Assembly (NCBI GenBank): GCA_000517565.1
Contig: CP007051.1
Span: 372,001-436,000 of the forward strand
Length of the DNA stretch: 64,000 nt
Direction: 5' to 3'
Origin: Desulfurella acetivorans A63
GTDB taxonomy: Bacteria; Campylobacterota_A; Desulfurellia; Desulfurellales; Desulfurellaceae
Part shown: one piece after another, positions 18,093 to 27,603 of the stretch
Numbering within the stretch: the first letter of the stretch is position 1
How the letters are laid out: every line of letters starts with the position of its first letter
The notes under the pieces: model-generated
The model's database searches: none
Told to the model about the DNA's origin: nothing
Seen by the model: the letters and a program-made list of their open reading frames with translations, nothing else
Program-made: the position numbers and the translations under genes

Positions 18093-19341
18093 TGTGAGTA
18101 TTTTAAGACAAAACCCAAGATTAATTGAAGATACGCTAAAAAAAAGAGGTAATACAAGCATAGATTTGAATAAACTTATTGAGCTTGATGAACAAATAAG
18201 GAAAATTAAATCTGAAATAGACTCTCTTTTACACACAAGGAAGGTAATTTCCAAAGAAATTGGTTCAATTAAAGCAAAAAAAGGTGATTCAAAAGAGCTT
18301 GAAGCCAAAGTCAAAAGTATCTCTTTAGAAATAGAAAACCTTGAAGAAAGTCTATCTAAAAAAAATGAGCAATTTTTGTCTATGTGGCTTTTGGTGCCAA
18401 ACTTAGTGGATGACTCAGTCGCTCTTGGAAAAGATGAGAGCGAAAATGTTGAAATAAGAAGGGTTGGAGAGCCAAAGTTATTTGAATTTGAAGTAAAAGC
18501 CCATGATGAGATCGCAAAAGATTTGGATATTTTGGATTTTGATAGGGCTGCTAAGGTTTCTGGTAGCAGGTTTGTTTATTATAAAAATCAGGGTGCAAAA
18601 TTAGAGCGTGCTCTAATCAATTTTATGCTTGATTTGCATACTAAAAATGGCTACAGCGAAATCATTGTTCCTTATATTGTAAATGAAGATAGCATGATTG
18701 GTACAGGTCAGTTTCCAAAATTTAAAGAAGAAGCCTACAATGTGGAAGGTCAATTTTTAATCCCTACAGCAGAAGTGCCCCTGGTTAATTTTCACAAAGA
18801 TGAACTATTAAGCGAATCATTGCTTCCAATTAAGTATGTAGCCTACAGTGCATGTTTTAGAAAAGAAGCAGGAAGCTATGGCAAAGATGTCCGTGGCATA
18901 ATCAGACAGCATCAATTCAATAAAGTTGAGCTTGTACAATTTACTAGGCCTCAAGATTCATTTGATGCTTTAGAAAGCTTAACAAACCAAGCCGAATTAG
19001 TTTTAAAAGAATTAGGTTTGCCCTATAGGGTAGTTATGTTATGTAGCGGGGATTTAGGTTTTGCAAGCGCCAAAACATACGATCTTGAAGTATGGTTTCC
19101 TTCGCAAAACCGTTATAGAGAGATTTCATCTTGTTCAAATACACTTGATTTTCAAGCAAGAAGGGCTAAAATAAAAGTGAAAGGAAGTAAAGGAAATTAT
19201 TATCCACACACTTTAAATGGTTCTGGTGTTGCGGTTGGTAGATGCTTTGCAGCAATTTTAGAAAATTTCCAAACAAAAGATGGAAATGTTAAAATTCCTG
19301 AAAAGCTAGTTTCCTACTATGGTGGTGAGTTTTTGGTATGA
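18085..19341 (+). CDS. serS: Serine-tRNA ligase
   Basis: Class II synthetase charging tRNA-Ser. The 418 residues have an N-terminal helical hairpin arm (about 28-100, rich in Lys and Glu) that contacts the tRNA. The catalytic domain follows, with TAEVPLVNFH, motif 2 FRKEAGSYGKDVRGIIRQHQFNKVEL and motif 3 LNGSGVAVGRCFAAILEN. The length is normal. The start lies inside galU and the stop overlaps the next gene by four bases. Confidence 0.96.
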   Translation: MLDVSILRQNPRLIEDTLKKRGNTSIDLNKLIELDEQIRKIKSEIDSLLHTRKVISKEIGSIKAKKGDSKELEAKVKSISLEIENLEESLSKKNEQFLSMWLLVPNLVDDSVALGKDESENVEIRRVGEPKLFEFEVKAHDEIAKDLDILDFDRAAKVSGSRFVYYKNQGAKLERALINFMLDLHTKNGYSEIIVPYIVNEDSMIGTGQFPKFKEEAYNVEGQFLIPTAEVPLVNFHKDELLSESLLPIKYVAYSACFRKEAGSYGKDVRGIIRQHQFNKVELVQFTRPQDSFDALESLTNQAELVLKELGLPYRVVMLCSGDLGFASAKTYDLEVWFPSQNRYREISSCSNTLDFQARRAKIKVKGSKGNYYPHTLNGSGVAVGRCFAAILENFQTKDGNVKIPEKLVSYYGGEFLV

Positions 19342-20051
19342 TTTTTGAAGATGAAAGATACAGGCAATTTGGCGCACGATGCGTTTTTTTTGATAGAGAA
19401 TCAGGTGTTAGCAACCCCCCTTTTGATTCTCTAAATGTTAGCTATACTGTAGGTGATTTGGCATTAAATGTAGAAAAAAACCTTGAAATTGTCAAAAAAC
19501 AATTGAATGTAAGCACAATTGCAATGTTAAATCAGATTCATTCTGATAATATTATTGAATATAATGGAGAAGTTGTTGATGCTGATGGTTTTTTCACTGA
19601 TAAAAAGGGTGTTTTTTTGTCTATAAAATTTGCAGATTGTTGTCCAGTAATTTTTATGGATGTAAAAAATAAAATTATTGCAAGTGTTCATAGTGGCTGG
19701 AAGGGTGCATATTTGAAAATTTCACAAAAAATGCTTGAAAAACTCTACAGTTTAGGCTCTAAAAGTGAAGATATTATAGTAACATTAGGTCCTCATATTT
19801 GTGAGAATTGCTATGAAGTCAAAGACGATGTTGCAAATTTATTTGACCAGAAATTTATAAAATTCAAAGATGGTAAAAGATTTTTATCACTGAGCTCATC
19901 TATAATTGAATCGTTAGTAGAAAAAGGCATTAATATGAATAATATAGTTGATTTAAAAATATGCACTTATGAAAGTAAAGATTTTTTTTCTTACAGAAGA
20001 GATAAGCTTACTGGTCGCAACATTGGTGGTGTTTTTTTGCTTGATTATTAG
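19338..20051 (+). CDS. pgeF: PgeF/YfiH-family protein (peptidoglycan editing or purine nucleoside phosphorylase)
   Basis: The 237 residues are of the laccase-domain DUF152 family. The metal-site pattern is present: SIKFADCCPVIF, SVHSGWKGAYL and TLGPHICENCYEV. Family members have been described as purine nucleoside phosphorylases, as multicopper-like polyphenol oxidases and as editors that keep L-Ser out of peptidoglycan. The sequence cannot choose among these. ATG overlaps the serS stop (ATGA). Confidence 0.85.
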   Translation: MIFEDERYRQFGARCVFFDRESGVSNPPFDSLNVSYTVGDLALNVEKNLEIVKKQLNVSTIAMLNQIHSDNIIEYNGEVVDADGFFTDKKGVFLSIKFADCCPVIFMDVKNKIIASVHSGWKGAYLKISQKMLEKLYSLGSKSEDIIVTLGPHICENCYEVKDDVANLFDQKFIKFKDGKRFLSLSSSIIESLVEKGINMNNIVDLKICTYESKDFFSYRRDKLTGRNIGGVFLLDY

Positions 20052-20057
20052 AAAAAA

Positions 20058-20759
20058 ATGTATAAAATAGCAAATACATTTATGTTAATTTTCTTAATTT
20101 TTTTTATCTTTTTGCTTATACCACAAATGGCTCTTGCATGGGGTCCAGGCGTACATACACTTATATCGTTTAACTTGCTCGATGAGCTTAAAGCTTATGG
20201 AAGCGTTTTTTATCCTATCGTTTCAAACAATTTTTGGGAATTTTTATACGGTAGTTTAGCACCAGATTTTATGGTTGCAAAAAAACTTGTATCAAAGAAA
20301 AACAACTCACATAATTTTGATTTTGCTGATAAACTTATTGATAGTGCAAAAAATGAAAAAGAATTATCATTTGCGCTTGGGTACTTATCTCATTTGGCTT
20401 CCGATAAAATAATGCATGAAGTTTTTTTGAGTGATTATAAAATAGTAAATTCATTTGAACATATTAGTGTTGAGCTTTTATCAGATGCCTACTATGCTAA
20501 TTATTTAAATGTCGTTTCGTTTGTATTAAAAAGAAAAAGCGCTTTAGATAAACCTCTTAAAGCAAATTTTGGACTTGTCATTAATACATTTATAGGCAAA
20601 AATATATTGAGATTATCAACAAAAAATGCTATTTCTTCAATATCAAAAAACATAGTTGTCAATAACTTCAAGATAGAAAAGATAGATAAAAAAGTGATAG
20701 ATAGTTATATTAAATTTTCGCTTAAATCAAGCTTGACACGTATAACCAAATTGAAATAA
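20058..20759 (+). CDS. Secreted zinc-dependent phospholipase C-like protein
   Basis: The 233 residues begin with a signal peptide ending in ALA (cleavage after Ala27), which leaves Trp28 as the mature first residue. In zinc phospholipase C and S1/P1 nuclease folds the mature N-terminal residue is itself a zinc ligand. The remaining ligands can all be placed: H33, D70, H85, H112, D116, H120, H135 and E139, with the H-x3-D and H-x3-E spacings of the Bacillus cereus enzyme. It therefore looks catalytically intact, acting in the periplasm or outside. The substrate is unknown. It starts six bases after pgeF with only a weak ribosome binding site. Confidence 0.72.
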   Translation: MYKIANTFMLIFLIFFIFLLIPQMALAWGPGVHTLISFNLLDELKAYGSVFYPIVSNNFWEFLYGSLAPDFMVAKKLVSKKNNSHNFDFADKLIDSAKNEKELSFALGYLSHLASDKIMHEVFLSDYKIVNSFEHISVELLSDAYYANYLNVVSFVLKRKSALDKPLKANFGLVINTFIGKNILRLSTKNAISSISKNIVVNNFKIEKIDKKVIDSYIKFSLKSSLTRITKLK

Positions 20760-20762
20760 AAA
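20733..20762 (+). promoter_or_regulatory. Probable promoter of rho
   Basis: TTGACA (20733-20738), 18 bases, TAAAAA (20757-20762), inside the end of the preceding gene and about 30 bases before rho. Confidence 0.5.
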
Positions 20763-20793
20763 AATAAATAAAATAGGAGGGTATTAAAATTGC

Positions 20794-22047
20794 ATGATGG
20801 ATATCAACATTGAAGATTTAAAAAAAAAGAAACTTGTAGAGTTAATAGAGATAGCAAAAGCTTTGGAGATAGCTATTGCAAGTAAAAAAAAGGAACAGTT
20901 AATTTTTGAAATTACGAAAAAGCTATCTGAAAAAGAAGGTATAAGCTATGGCGAAGGTGTACTCGAAATTTTGCCTGATGGTTTTGGTTTTTTAAGGTCT
21001 CAGAAAAATAACTACCTACCATCTCAAAACGATATATACGTATCTCCAAGCCAGATAAAAAGATTTGCCTTAAGAACGGGTGATTTTGTTTCTGGACAAA
21101 TTAGAGAGCCCAAAGATAATGAAAAATACAGGGCACTTTTGAGGGTCGAGGCTGTAGAGTTCGAAGACCCAGAGCATATGAAAGAACGCGATTATTTCGA
21201 TAATCTAACGCCACTTTATCCAATGGAAAGGATAAAATTGGAAGTTTCAAAAGATAATGTTGCAATGCGTGTGATGGATTTAATAACGCCAATTGGTAAA
21301 GGTCAAAGAGGTTTAATTGTTGCACCCCCAAGAACTGGTAAAACTGTGCTTTTACAAAATATTGCAAATAGTATATCACAAAATCACCCAGAAGTTGTTA
21401 TGATGGTTTTATTAATTGATGAAAGGCCAGAAGAAGTAACAGACATGGCTCGCTCTGTAAAAGCCGATGTAATAAGTTCAACATTTGATGAGCCACCAGA
21501 TAGGCATATACAGGTCGCAGAAATTGTTTTAGAGAGAGCAAAAAGGCTTGTTGAGCGAAAACTTGACGTAGTAATTTTGCTTGATTCAATAACAAGACTT
21601 GCAAGGGCATACAATGCAGTAATTCCACCAAGCGGCAAGGTTTTATCTGGTGGTTTAGATTCTAATGCTTTGCAAAAACCAAAAAGATTTTTTGGGGCAG
21701 CAAGAAATATTGAAGAAGGCGGTAGTTTGACGATTATTGCAACAGCTCTTATCGATACTGGTTCAAGAATGGATGATGTTATTTTTGAAGAATTTAAAGG
21801 CACAGGTAATATGGAATTGCATTTGGATAGAAATTTATCCGATAGGCGCATTTTCCCTGCAATAGATGTGACAAGAAGTGGTACAAGAAAAGAAGAATTA
21901 TTGATACCAAAAGAAGATTTAAACAGATTATGGATACTGCGAAAAGTACTTATGGAAATGAACGATGTAGATGCTATGACATTTTTACTGGAGAAACTTT
22001 CAAAGACTCAAAGCAACAAAGAATTTTTAGAATCTATGAATAGATGA
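20794..22047 (+). CDS. rho: Transcription termination factor Rho
   Basis: Hexameric RNA helicase that ends transcription. The 417 residues contain the N-terminal Rho domain (1-45), the cold-shock-like RNA-binding domain ([14 protein letters not shown], near 53-66), Walker A APPRTGKT and Walker [17 protein letters not shown]. The ATG lies 12 bases after AGGAGGG, slightly far; a second ATG follows directly. Intrinsic terminators are scarce in this window, so Rho probably ends many of these transcripts. Confidence 0.96.
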   Translation: MMDINIEDLKKKKLVELIEIAKALEIAIASKKKEQLIFEITKKLSEKEGISYGEGVLEILPDGFGFLRSQKNNYLPSQNDIYVSPSQIKRFALRTGDFVSGQIREPKDNEKYRALLRVEAVEFEDPEHMKERDYFDNLTPLYPMERIKLEVSKDNVAMRVMDLITPIGKGQRGLIVAPPRTGKTVLLQNIANSISQNHPEVVMMVLLIDERPEEVTDMARSVKADVISSTFDEPPDRHIQVAEIVLERAKRLVERKLDVVILLDSITRLARAYNAVIPPSGKVLSGGLDSNALQKPKRFFGAARNIEEGGSLTIIATALIDTGSRMDDVIFEEFKGTGNMELHLDRNLSDRRIFPAIDVTRSGTRKEELLIPKEDLNRLWILRKVLMEMNDVDAMTFLLEKLSKTQSNKEFLESMNR

Positions 22048-22961
22048 ATTTTTCATCTAACTATTTTTTAGCACCCATGGCATCTTATACGGATAAACCT
22101 TTTAGAAAAATAGCCAAAGATTATGGGGCAGGTTTGACCATTAGCGAACTAATATCTATTAATTCTATATACTACAACAACCCTAAGGCATTTGCTTTAG
22201 CAAAACGAAATGATAATGAAATACCCTTTGCTATCCAACTTTTTGGGTATGATATAGATCTGTTTATAAAAGCTGCATTAAAGATAGAATCAATGTGCGA
22301 TATCATAGATATCAATGCAGGCTGTCCTGTACCAAAAGTTTTAAAGGCAAAAGCAGGCGCATATTTGTTAAAAGAAAAAAAACATCTTATAAGTATTGTG
22401 GAATCACTTAAAAAATACATTAAAAAACCAGTTAGTGTTAAAGTCAGAATGGGGTTTGATAATGATAACATAAATACGATAGATTTTTATAGAGATCTGG
22501 AAAATGCAGGCTGTGACATGGTTACAATTCATGCTCGTTTAAGAAATGGCTTTTATAACTCAAGCGTTGATTATGAACATATTGCTCTTGTTTGTAGCCG
22601 TTTAAAAATACCTATTGTAGCTAATGGAGGTATTGATTCTTATGAAAAATTAAAAGAAGTCAAAAAGATTACAAATTGCAAGTATTTTATGATCGGACAG
22701 GCTGCTTTAAAAAAGCCGTACATTTTTGAAGACTTATTAAATAAAAAAGATAGCTCAAGAAATATTGAATATATAAAAAATCTTATGTTAAATCATTTTA
22801 CTTTAATGATTGAAGAGTATGGAGAAAATGCACATAAATTATTTAGAAAATTTGCGCATCGATATTTAAGTGGGTATAAAAACGCAAAGTTAATTAATTT
22901 TTGTATAAATAATAGCAAAAATTCACAAGAGATTCTAAATATTATTAACTCTATAAAATAA
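22044..22961 (+). CDS. dus: tRNA-dihydrouridine synthase
   Basis: Flavoenzyme that reduces uridines in the D-loop of tRNA. The 305 residues form the TIM barrel plus C-terminal helical domain. The catalytic cysteine is C94 in NAGCPVPK, the FMN-site KVRMGF and GNGG-like VANGGI blocks follow, and FMIGQAAL replaces the common MIGRGA. The N-terminal motif is APMASYTD, where most DusB proteins have APMAGVTD. The ATG overlaps the rho stop. Confidence 0.9.
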   Translation: MNFSSNYFLAPMASYTDKPFRKIAKDYGAGLTISELISINSIYYNNPKAFALAKRNDNEIPFAIQLFGYDIDLFIKAALKIESMCDIIDINAGCPVPKVLKAKAGAYLLKEKKHLISIVESLKKYIKKPVSVKVRMGFDNDNINTIDFYRDLENAGCDMVTIHARLRNGFYNSSVDYEHIALVCSRLKIPIVANGGIDSYEKLKEVKKITNCKYFMIGQAALKKPYIFEDLLNKKDSSRNIEYIKNLMLNHFTLMIEEYGENAHKLFRKFAHRYLSGYKNAKLINFCINNSKNSQEILNIINSIK

Positions 22962-22974
22962 ATAAGTAAAAAGA

Positions 22975-23003
22975 TTGACAAAATTTAATAAACTTAGTAT
23001 AAA
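22975..23003 (+). promoter_or_regulatory. Sigma-70 promoter of the propionyl-CoA carboxylase operon
   Basis: TTGACA (22975-22980), 17 bases, TATAAA (22998-23003). The 16 bases around the -35 box equal those at the mdh promoter. Confidence 0.75.
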
Positions 23004-23037
23004 TTAGGAAGATAGTATATTTTTATAGGAGGAGTAA

Positions 23038-24582
23038 ATGAAAGATAAACTGAAAGAACTAAAAGAAAAAGAGCAAGAAGCTGAAATTGGTGGCGGTTTA
23101 CAGCGCATTGAAAAACAGCATGCTCAAGGCAAACTAACAGCAAGAGAAAGGCTTAATTTACTGCTTGATGAAGGCAGTTTTGTTGAGTTAGATAAATTTG
23201 TTGTGCACAGATGTGCAGATTTTGGAATGGATAAACAAAAAATTTATGGTGATGGCGTTGTTACTGGATATGGCACGATTGATGGAAGATTGGTGTATGT
23301 TTTTAGTCAGGATTTTACAGTCTTTGGTGGATCTCTTTCTAGTATGCATGCCAAAAAAATATGTAAAATTATGGATTTAGCCGCTAAAACAGGTGCTCCT
23401 GTAATTGGTTTAAATGATTCTGGTGGTGCTAGAATCCAAGAAGGTGTAGAATCGCTTGGCGGTTATGCTGATATATTTTTGAGAAATACACTGTTTTCTG
23501 GTGTTGTGCCACAGATTTCAGTTATTATGGGTCCAACGGCTGGTGGTGCAGTGTATTCTCCTGCTGTAACAGACTTTACAATAATGGTGAAAAATACAAG
23601 TTTTATGTTTATAACGGGTCCAGATGTTATAGAAGCAGTAACAGGCGAAAAAATAACCAAAGAGGAACTTGGTGGTGCAGAAGCTCATACTACTAAGACG
23701 CAGGTTGCACATTTTGCTGCAGAAAATGATGAAGATGCTTTAATGTTAGTTAGAGAATTGTTGCAATTTATACCACAAAACAATATGGAAGAGCCACCAT
23801 TTGTGCCAACAGATGATCCAATAAATAGAAATGAAGAATCAATTTATGATCTTATACCATCTGACCCAAATAAACCTTATAATATAAAAGACCTGATTAA
23901 AAAAGTAGTTGACGAAAATTATTTCTTTGAAATTCAAGAAAATTATGCGAAAAATATTGTAATTGGTTTTGCAAGGCTTGGAGGCAGAAGCGTTGGCATT
24001 GTTGCAAATCAGCCAATGTATTTTGCAGGTGCTCTTGACTATAAAGCAGCTATTAAAGCTGCAAGATTTGTTAGGTTTTGTGATGCGTTTAATATTCCAA
24101 TTATTACTTTTGAAGATCAGCCAGGATATATGCCAGGTGTTGCTCAAGAACACAATGGCGTTATAATCCATGGTGCAAAATTGCTTTATGCATACGCTGA
24201 GGCAACTGTTCCTAAAATTACATTGATTGTAAGAAAAGCTTACGGTGGAGCCTATGATGTTTTAGGTTCAAAACATTTTAGAGCAGATATAAACTATGCG
24301 TATCCAATTGCAGAAATTGCAGTTATGGGACCAGATGGTGCTGTAAATATATTGTTTAGAAGGGAAATTCAGGAAGCAGAAAATCCTGTAGAAAAGAAAG
24401 CTGAAATTGTAAAGATGTATAGAGAAAAATTTGCAAACCCATATATTGCTGCATCACTTGGATATATTGATGAAATAATTGATCCAGCCCAAACCAGATT
24501 AAAACTTATTCAAGCTTTGGAATTAACTAAAAACAAAAGAGAATCAAATCCACCAAAAAAACATGGTAACATTCCACTATAG
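23038..24582 (+). CDS. pccB: Propionyl-CoA carboxylase, carboxyltransferase subunit
   Basis: Transfers CO2 from biotin to propionyl-CoA, giving methylmalonyl-CoA. The 514 residues form two crotonase-like halves, with the oxyanion-loop blocks [20 protein letters not shown] and [14 protein letters not shown]. The length and the motifs fit the PccB / methylmalonyl-CoA decarboxylase alpha group. AGGAGG lies five bases before the ATG. Biotin carboxylase and carrier genes follow, and the mutase operon at 33-40 kb uses the product. A general acyl-CoA carboxylase is the alternative. Confidence 0.92.
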   Translation: MKDKLKELKEKEQEAEIGGGLQRIEKQHAQGKLTARERLNLLLDEGSFVELDKFVVHRCADFGMDKQKIYGDGVVTGYGTIDGRLVYVFSQDFTVFGGSLSSMHAKKICKIMDLAAKTGAPVIGLNDSGGARIQEGVESLGGYADIFLRNTLFSGVVPQISVIMGPTAGGAVYSPAVTDFTIMVKNTSFMFITGPDVIEAVTGEKITKEELGGAEAHTTKTQVAHFAAENDEDALMLVRELLQFIPQNNMEEPPFVPTDDPINRNEESIYDLIPSDPNKPYNIKDLIKKVVDENYFFEIQENYAKNIVIGFARLGGRSVGIVANQPMYFAGALDYKAAIKAARFVRFCDAFNIPIITFEDQPGYMPGVAQEHNGVIIHGAKLLYAYAEATVPKITLIVRKAYGGAYDVLGSKHFRADINYAYPIAEIAVMGPDGAVNILFRREIQEAENPVEKKAEIVKMYREKFANPYIAASLGYIDEIIDPAQTRLKLIQALELTKNKRESNPPKKHGNIPL

Positions 24583-24590
24583 GAGGGAAA

Positions 24591-26144
24591 ATGGTTGCTT
24601 ATAAAAAATTTAAGAAAGTATTGATTGCAAATAGAGGCGAGATAGCCGTTAGGATATGTAGAGCTTGTAGAGAGATGGGTATTACAACAGTGGCAGTGTA
24701 TTCCGAAGTAGATAGAAATGCTTTGCATGTAAGGTATGCCGATGAAGCATATTATATTGGCCCTGCACCTGCAACTGATAGCTATTTAAGAATTGACAAA
24801 ATAATAGAAGTCGCACTTAAGAGCAATTGCGATGCCATTCATCCTGGGTATGGATTTTTAGCAGAAAACTCAGAATTCGTAAATGCTTGTAATAAAAACA
24901 ATATTACATTTATTGGACCAAATACTCAATCAATGTATATTTTAGGAGACAAAACTAGAGCAAGACAAAAAATGATTGAAGCTGGTGTTCCAATAGTTCC
25001 GGGTATTAAAGATCCTGTTAAAGATTTGAATGAAGCACTAAAAATTGCAGATGAGATTGGATATCCAATAATGTTTAAAGCTTCGGCTGGTGGTGGCGGA
25101 AAAGGCATGAGACTTATAAAATCAAAGGAAGAATTTCAAGCTGTTTATGATTTAGCCAAAGGCGAAGCGTTAAGCGCATTTGGCGACGATAGAATGTATA
25201 TTGAAAAAGCTATAGAAAAACCTAGGCATGTTGAGGTTCAAATTGCTAGAGACAAATATGGTACAGGTATTCACCTATTTGAAAGGGAATGTTCTATCCA
25301 AAGAAGGCATCAGAAAGTTATAGAAGAATCTCCATCAATGGCAATTAACGATGAAATAAGACATAAAATGGGTGAGGCCGCTGTTAGAGCAGTTGCTGCT
25401 GCAAATTATGATAGTGTGGGTACAGTAGAATTTTTGGTTGATAAAGATATGAATTTTTATTTTCTTGAAGTAAATACAAGAGTTCAAGTAGAGCATCCAG
25501 TAACTGAACTTGTAACAGGTATTGATATTGTAAAACTTCAAATAGGTATAGCAGAAGGTAAACCTTTGCCAATAAAACAAGAAGAAGTTCGCCAGTATGG
25601 TCATGCAATTGAATGTCGAATTTATGCGGAAGATCCAGACAAAAACTTTATGCCATCACCTGGTATAATTGAAGGTTTAAGATTGCCTGGGGGGCCTGGT
25701 GTTAGGGTAGATACAGGCGTGTATGAAGGAGCAGAAATCCCAATATACTACGATCCTATGGCAGCAAAATTGCTTGTATGGGCAAAGGATAGAAACGCAG
25801 CAATAGCAAGAATGCAGAGGGCTTTAAGTGAGTTTATCGTAAAAGGCATTAAAACTACAATTCCTTTTCATCAAAAAGTTTTAAGGAATCAAGATTTTAT
25901 AGATGGTAATATAAGTACAGACTTCATAGATAAGGAAGTTTTAGAAAAACCTCAACCAAGGGAAGGTTCTGCTATAGCTGCAATTGCTGCTGCTGCTATT
26001 GCTGAGTATTTAAGAGAAAAATCACTAAAAAATAAACTCTTAGTATTTAAAGAAACGTGTGGCGCCGGAAGCCCATGGAAAGAAGCAGGAAAAAGGGCTG
26101 CAATGCTTGGTTTAAGCTTTGGAGATATCTATAAAACCTCTTAA
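24591..26144 (+). CDS. pccA: Acyl-CoA carboxylase, biotin carboxylase subunit
   Basis: Carboxylates biotin with ATP and bicarbonate. The 517 residues have the N domain beginning with KVLIANRGEIAVRICRAC, the ATP-grasp glycine loop AGGGGKGM, and the C domain with EHPVTELVTGIDIV. The protein is about 65 residues longer than E. coli AccC. The extra C-terminal part (after about 450) holds an alanine-rich stretch, IAAIAAAAIAEYL, and ends without a biotin domain. Gaps to both neighbours are short (8 and 20 bases). Confidence 0.92.
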   Translation: MVAYKKFKKVLIANRGEIAVRICRACREMGITTVAVYSEVDRNALHVRYADEAYYIGPAPATDSYLRIDKIIEVALKSNCDAIHPGYGFLAENSEFVNACNKNNITFIGPNTQSMYILGDKTRARQKMIEAGVPIVPGIKDPVKDLNEALKIADEIGYPIMFKASAGGGGKGMRLIKSKEEFQAVYDLAKGEALSAFGDDRMYIEKAIEKPRHVEVQIARDKYGTGIHLFERECSIQRRHQKVIEESPSMAINDEIRHKMGEAAVRAVAAANYDSVGTVEFLVDKDMNFYFLEVNTRVQVEHPVTELVTGIDIVKLQIGIAEGKPLPIKQEEVRQYGHAIECRIYAEDPDKNFMPSPGIIEGLRLPGGPGVRVDTGVYEGAEIPIYYDPMAAKLLVWAKDRNAAIARMQRALSEFIVKGIKTTIPFHQKVLRNQDFIDGNISTDFIDKEVLEKPQPREGSAIAAIAAAAIAEYLREKSLKNKLLVFKETCGAGSPWKEAGKRAAMLGLSFGDIYKTS

Positions 26145-26164
26145 AAAATTAAAGGAGTTAAAAT

Positions 26165-26671
26165 ATGTCCTATGTAGTAAAAATGGATGATATTGAGTAT
26201 AAGGTAAAAGTTAAAGAACTTGAAGCTAACAAATTTGAAGTTTATATAGACGATAAATCATATGTTGTAGATGCAAGACTAACAGAAGGTAGTGTGTATT
26301 CTTTGCTTATTAACAATGAATCTTTTGAAGCTGATGTAGATTACAAAGGTGAAAACAACTATAATGTATTAACTGAAGGTGATTTGTTTAAAATCAGTGT
26401 TATTGATGAAATGAAAGCAAAATTGTTGCAACGCAGAGGTGGGACTGTTGCAGAAGGCAAACAGATAATAAAATCAGAAATGCCTGGAAGAGTAATAAGT
26501 GTAAAAGTAGCTGTTGGCGATACCGTTAAAGAAGGCGATATACTGTTAATATTAGAAGCAATGAAAATGCAAAATGAAATTAAAGCACCAAAAAGCGGTG
26601 AAGTAAAGGAGCTTTTCGTAAAAGAAGGAGAAAATATTGCTGCTGATTCAAAATTAGTGGTTATAGAATAG
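26165..26671 (+). CDS. Biotin carboxyl carrier subunit
   Basis: Carries biotin between the carboxylase and the transferase. The 168 residues have an N-terminal beta-rich part (1-80), a short linker and a biotinyl domain from about 100. The biotin lysine is K134 in EAMKMQ. AAAGGAG precedes the ATG. Together with the two upstream genes it makes a complete three-subunit acyl-CoA carboxylase. The terminator just downstream closes the operon. Confidence 0.92.
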   Translation: MSYVVKMDDIEYKVKVKELEANKFEVYIDDKSYVVDARLTEGSVYSLLINNESFEADVDYKGENNYNVLTEGDLFKISVIDEMKAKLLQRRGGTVAEGKQIIKSEMPGRVISVKVAVGDTVKEGDILLILEAMKMQNEIKAPKSGEVKELFVKEGENIAADSKLVVIE

Positions 26672-26682
26672 ATAATTTTTTT

Positions 26683-26718
26683 TGGGCTCTATTATTTTTA
26701 GAGCCCATTTAATTTTCA
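26683..26718 (+). terminator. Rho-independent terminator of the carboxylase operon
   Basis: TGGGCTCTA (26683-26691) pairs perfectly with TAGAGCCCA (26699-26707) around a 7-base loop, and an A/T tail with TTTT follows. On the minus strand the tail would be A-rich, so it works for the + strand transcript only. Confidence 0.85.
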
Positions 26719-27146
26719 AGCATTATTGTGACAGGTCCATCATTTAGAAGTTCAATTTTCATTGAAGCACCAAAAATACCAGTTTGAGTATTTATATTAT
26801 ATTTTTTGAATTCCTCTATCATTTCATTGTAAAGCTGGGAAGCGTTTTGGGGTTCCATCGCATCAAAAAAAGATGGTCTGTTGCCCTTTTTTGTGTCTGC
26901 TGCCAAAGTAAATTGACTAACAAGCATTATAGAGCCATTAATTTCTTTTAATGATAAATTAAACTTTTTATTAGAATCTTCAAAAATTCTCAAATTGATA
27001 ATCTTTTTTACCATTAAATCAATATTTTGCTTATTATCATTTTTACAAAAACATACAAGCGCAAGTAAACCATTGGTTATTTGGGAATACAGTGTATTAT
27101 CAATATAAAGTTTTGCGTAACTAACGCGTTGCAATAAACACTTCAT
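26709..27146 (-). CDS. dtd: D-aminoacyl-tRNA deacylase
   Basis: Frees tRNA from D-amino acids mischarged on it. The 145 residues have both active-site signatures: SQFTLAAD, followed by GNRPSF, and the C-terminal GPVTIML. Full length for the family. The start codon lies 26 bases inside the upstream gene, so it is the last gene of the transporter operon. Alanine racemase at 9 kb shows that the cell makes D-alanine. Confidence 0.92.
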   Translation of the reverse strand: MKCLLQRVSYAKLYIDNTLYSQITNGLLALVCFCKNDNKQNIDLMVKKIINLRIFEDSNKKFNLSLKEINGSIMLVSQFTLAADTKKGNRPSFFDAMEPQNASQLYNEMIEEFKKYNINTQTGIFGASMKIELLNDGPVTIMLEN

Positions 27147-27603
27147 CTAAGCTCACCTTCAATTTTTTTCCTAAATATTTTTCCAATTCTAAAATTAAAT
27201 CTTTTGTATTGCTAAATTCTTTTTTATATATACCATTTTGAGTTAAAATCCTTACCAGAAAACTATCTATACAATATTTTATATTGTTTTGCTCTAGCAA
27301 TTTTATTGTTTGTAAGAGAAAATCGTAATCGATATCAATTTGGCTTGCAACATCTATAATAAAAAAAGCTGCCATTAGTTTTTCTTTTGTGTTCAAAAAT
27401 TCAAATTTATCAATTAGATAAAATTTACTAACAATGTATATATTATTTGATTCTTTAAGTTCAAAATTGAATAGGTAAAGTAAACTTAATTGTTTCTTAC
27501 CGTAAACAATAGCATCAATTTTACCTTTTGGTGTAACTATTTTGACAAAATTGATATTTGGTGATCCTGTTTTTTTTACAATAATGCCATTTTCATTGAT
27601 CAT
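27121..27603 (-). CDS. RecO-like protein, shortened
   Basis: The 160 residues resemble the N-terminal OB fold and part of the helical domain of the recombination mediator RecO: GIIVKKTGSPNINFVKIVTPKGKIDAIVYGKK is close to the usual opening of that family. RecO is typically about 240 residues and often has a zinc site, and neither the extra length nor the cysteines are present. It starts directly at the ATPase stop (TAAATG) and overlaps dtd. The assignment rests on the N-terminal third and is moderate only. Confidence 0.5.
   Translation of the reverse strand: MINENGIIVKKTGSPNINFVKIVTPKGKIDAIVYGKKQLSLLYLFNFELKESNNIYIVSKFYLIDKFEFLNTKEKLMAAFFIIDVASQIDIDYDFLLQTIKLLEQNNIKYCIDSFLVRILTQNGIYKKEFSNTKDLILELEKYLGKKLKVSLDEVFIATR

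Noticed and set aside
21384-21851. 155-codon open frame on the minus strand inside rho
   Set aside because: It mirrors the rho coding frame, has no ribosome binding site and no recognisable protein pattern. Other long antisense frames (35908-36372 +, 43400-43828 -, 55212-55640 -, 34915-35157 +) were dropped for the same reason.
26683-26718. Two-way terminator for pcc and dtd
   Set aside because: Read on the minus strand the stem is followed by an A-rich, not a T-rich, run, so it supports termination only on the + strand.
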